Below are positions 63,501-64,000 of a DNA stretch of 64,000 nt, in pieces. The number at the start of each line of letters is the position of its first letter. Positions within the stretch are counted from its first letter, which is position 1. This DNA is from Acidobacteriota bacterium. GTDB taxonomy: Bacteria > Acidobacteriota > Terriglobia > UBA7540. Location: positions 186,001-250,000 of the forward strand of contig SCRD01000016.1 of the NCBI GenBank assembly GCA_004298155.1. The letters are read 5' to 3'. The translations under genes and the position numbers were made by a program. Below the pieces are notes generated by a model, which had not been told where the DNA came from, did not search any database, and saw only the letters and a list, made by a program, of their open reading frames with translations.

Positions 63501-64000
63501 TACAACCGGGACGTGCAGCTTTAACCCCGCAACCATCTATTCCGGGCAGTCGAGCACGGTCACGGTAAGCGGTTTGTCGGCAACCACGGCAAACCCATTT
63601 GATTTTGCAGTGAAAGGCAACAGCAGCGGCCAGGACGCAACTGTGTCGCTTACCATCTTTTTTGCGGATTTCTCGCTATCGCAAACGCCGCCCTCGCCGC
63701 CGCTCCGCACGGTCACTGCCGGCAATTCAACAACTTATACGGTTACTGTGACGCCGGCCAACGGGTTCAACCAGGTTGTGCTCATGGGCTGCGCTAATCT
63801 GCCGCCGCAAACAACCTGCACCTATTCTCCGCCGGGCCTGACCCTGAACGGGACAAACCCGGCCACGACGGTTGTGACAGTCCAGACAACCGCTCAGCAG
63901 GCTGCCTACTTGCAGCCGCCACCGCCGGGAGGGTTGCCCCCATGGGCGCAAATAAATTTCCACTGGTGGATTTATCTTCTGACATTCTTTATGATTTTCG
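60547..64000 (+). CDS. SBBP-repeat / choice-of-anchor D surface protein (3' end outside window)
   Basis: At least 1151 aa, still open at the window edge. The start is TTG at 60547, with AAGGG about 10 bases upstream, followed by a signal peptide ('VVCLLVFILIGLATW'). An N-terminal domain of about 270 residues ('LSFEANKGQVSSQTRYLARG', 'YHQIYPGIDLAYYG') precedes seven SBBP repeats at 61370-62740 with the pattern YSTYLGGSG..D.G..IAVD and G.AYVTG.T.S..FPT. Two ASH-like domains follow ('LNFGNQVINKASNPQTVTLV' and 'LTFAAQTVGQTSPPQMVQL'), then Ig-like segments. The visible end, 'WWIYLLTFFMIF', is a hydrophobic helix, so only a short C-terminal tail is probably missing. The likely role is cell-surface structure or adhesion. 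Confidence 0.9.
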   Translation, partial: MKRNTVVCLLVFILIGLATWPSTYGRENAQVRLPAAGLQAMQTVLYGRLPLSFEANKGQVSSQTRYLARGNGFTLFLTQTDAILQLRKSIAGNQTAGLSSSEFKNAQPGAASSPGAADVVRLRLLGANHEAEITALDRLPGTTSYFLGNNPQSWHTNIPNYARLRYHQIYPGIDLAYYGRQGQLENDFMVAPGSDPKLIRLGLEGVRSARLNPSGDLVLAVRDGEVYLRRPRAYQGEGVNRRDVAVRYVLRAGNKVGFGLGAYDHAQELVIDPVLSYSTYLGGSGGDDGLGIAVDASGNAYVTGTTASANFPTTGGQTTLGGGKDIFVAKINPAGTAFLYSVFLGGGNLDKATSIAIDSSGDVYLAGYTNSTDFPTTAGAYQVSNAGNTDAFLTKLNPTGTSLVYSTYFGGSGIDYGRGVAVDASGDAFITGSTQSTNFPTVRPLQVGLDGGSDAFVAEFSPTGASLLYSTYLGGSGADEALAIALDGSGNAYVTGYTFSSNFPTQNALQSTLSGPSDAFVTEINPGTSSLVFSTYLGGSGSESGQSIKIDAVGSIYVTGNTSSNGFPVTNGASQATYGGGTDAFVTKLGPGGAPMVYSTFLGGSGLDQGNSIAVDSSGDAFVTGFTQSSDFPLTNALQRVLGITAASSCGTTPCADAFVTELGPSGNAVFSTFLGGSGTDLGQAIATDASGAAYLTGSTSSTNFPVIAGAPQSTYAGTNSSTNVFIAKVSPQDAPAAALSPQSLNFGNQVINKASNPQTVTLVNAGSAPLGITSISASGQFSQTNNCGTVVPAGGGTCTIQVTFTPTQTGSVTDQITITDNAAGSPQAITVTGGGVTSAGTLSVSQTSLTFAAQTVGQTSPPQMVQLANTGNTAINISGIDTTGDFAQTNTCGTLPTVLNVGASCSISVTFTPTSTGARTGGLTIRDDAINNPQGVSLTGTGNAVFTLSSNVRSSVVLIGTKSTTFTVTASAPSTFQGGISLACTTGTCSFNPATIYSGQSSTVTVSGLSATTANPFDFAVKGNSSGQDATVSLTIFFADFSLSQTPPSPPLRTVTAGNSTTYTVTVTPANGFNQVVLMGCANLPPQTTCTYSPPGLTLNGTNPATTVVTVQTTAQQAAYLQPPPPGGLPPWAQINFHWWIYLLTFFMIF
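61370..62740 (+). repeat. Seven SBBP coding repeats (~180 bp period)
   Basis: Seven in-frame units of about 58-70 codons each encode YSTYLGGSG-type beta-propeller blades followed by DAFVTKLNPTG-type linkers. Nucleotide identity between units is moderate, so they are an old expansion, not a recent tandem duplication. Confidence 0.8.

Overview
The window looks like a chromosomal segment of an acidobacterium (Acidobacteriota, Solibacter/Koribacter-like soil lineages or a related MAG). The evidence is a GC-rich composition, a PadR regulator paired with a giant orphan FtsX/MacB-type permease (the 'acidobacterial duplicated orphan permease' family), a DUF6677-type membrane protein, an SBBP-repeat/choice-of-anchor surface protein, many Tat-exported enzymes, and intergenic repeats of a style common in acidobacterial genomes. 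No rRNA or tRNA gene, CRISPR array, insertion sequence or prophage was recognised.

Layout. 0-2.3 kb: the 3' part of a DUF362 gene, then a radical-SAM sulfatase maturase with a SEC-C tail. 2.5-9.8 kb: a glycan cluster with a GT2/GtrA transferase, two tandem ArnT/PMT-like membrane glycosyltransferases and a convergent YfhO-like membrane protein. 9.8-13.2 kb: three copies of a dispersed palindromic repeat and a long inverted repeat flank a compact operon of two HtrA-like serine proteases and a LuxR-type regulator whose receiver domain is degenerate. 13.2-19.6 kb (minus strand): sulfatase-like membrane hydrolase, MurB, acyl-CoA ligase and an MFS sugar-acid-type transporter. 19.9-21.5 kb: an unusual Tat-type protein that looks like a GH20-like barrel interrupted by a jelly-roll module. 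21.6-26.0 kb (minus strand): small membrane proteins, the permease/PadR pair and a small Cys-rich protein.

26.2-30.7 kb: the complete glycine cleavage P/T/H set (gcvT-gcvH-gcvPA-gcvPB) in tight order. A 343-bp gap with unusually good RNA secondary-structure potential follows, then smc. 35.6-37.4 kb: purC, cvpA and a tiny Fis-type HTH protein. 37.6-43.5 kb: an exported TPR protein, inositol-3-phosphate synthase, an M19 dipeptidase and two cyclophilins. 43.6-49.1 kb (minus strand): a TCA block of malate dehydrogenase, isocitrate dehydrogenase and aconitase.

49.2-58.7 kb (minus strand) is oxidative and periplasmic: a PQQ dehydrogenase with a separate dihaem cytochrome c, then (after a short accessory stretch with a CDF-like transporter and a DUF2971-like protein) a fused cytochrome-quinoprotein in an apparent operon with a Tat-exported sugar isomerase/epimerase-like protein and a Tat-exported enolase-superfamily protein. 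The window ends with a probable outer-membrane protein and a very large SBBP-repeat surface protein that runs off the right edge.

The most interesting candidates are the HtrA-HtrA-pseudo-receiver cassette, the exported quinoprotein/isomerase/enolase operon, the barrel with inserted jelly-roll, and the structured intergenic region before smc. All functions are inferred from reading the sequence, with no database search.
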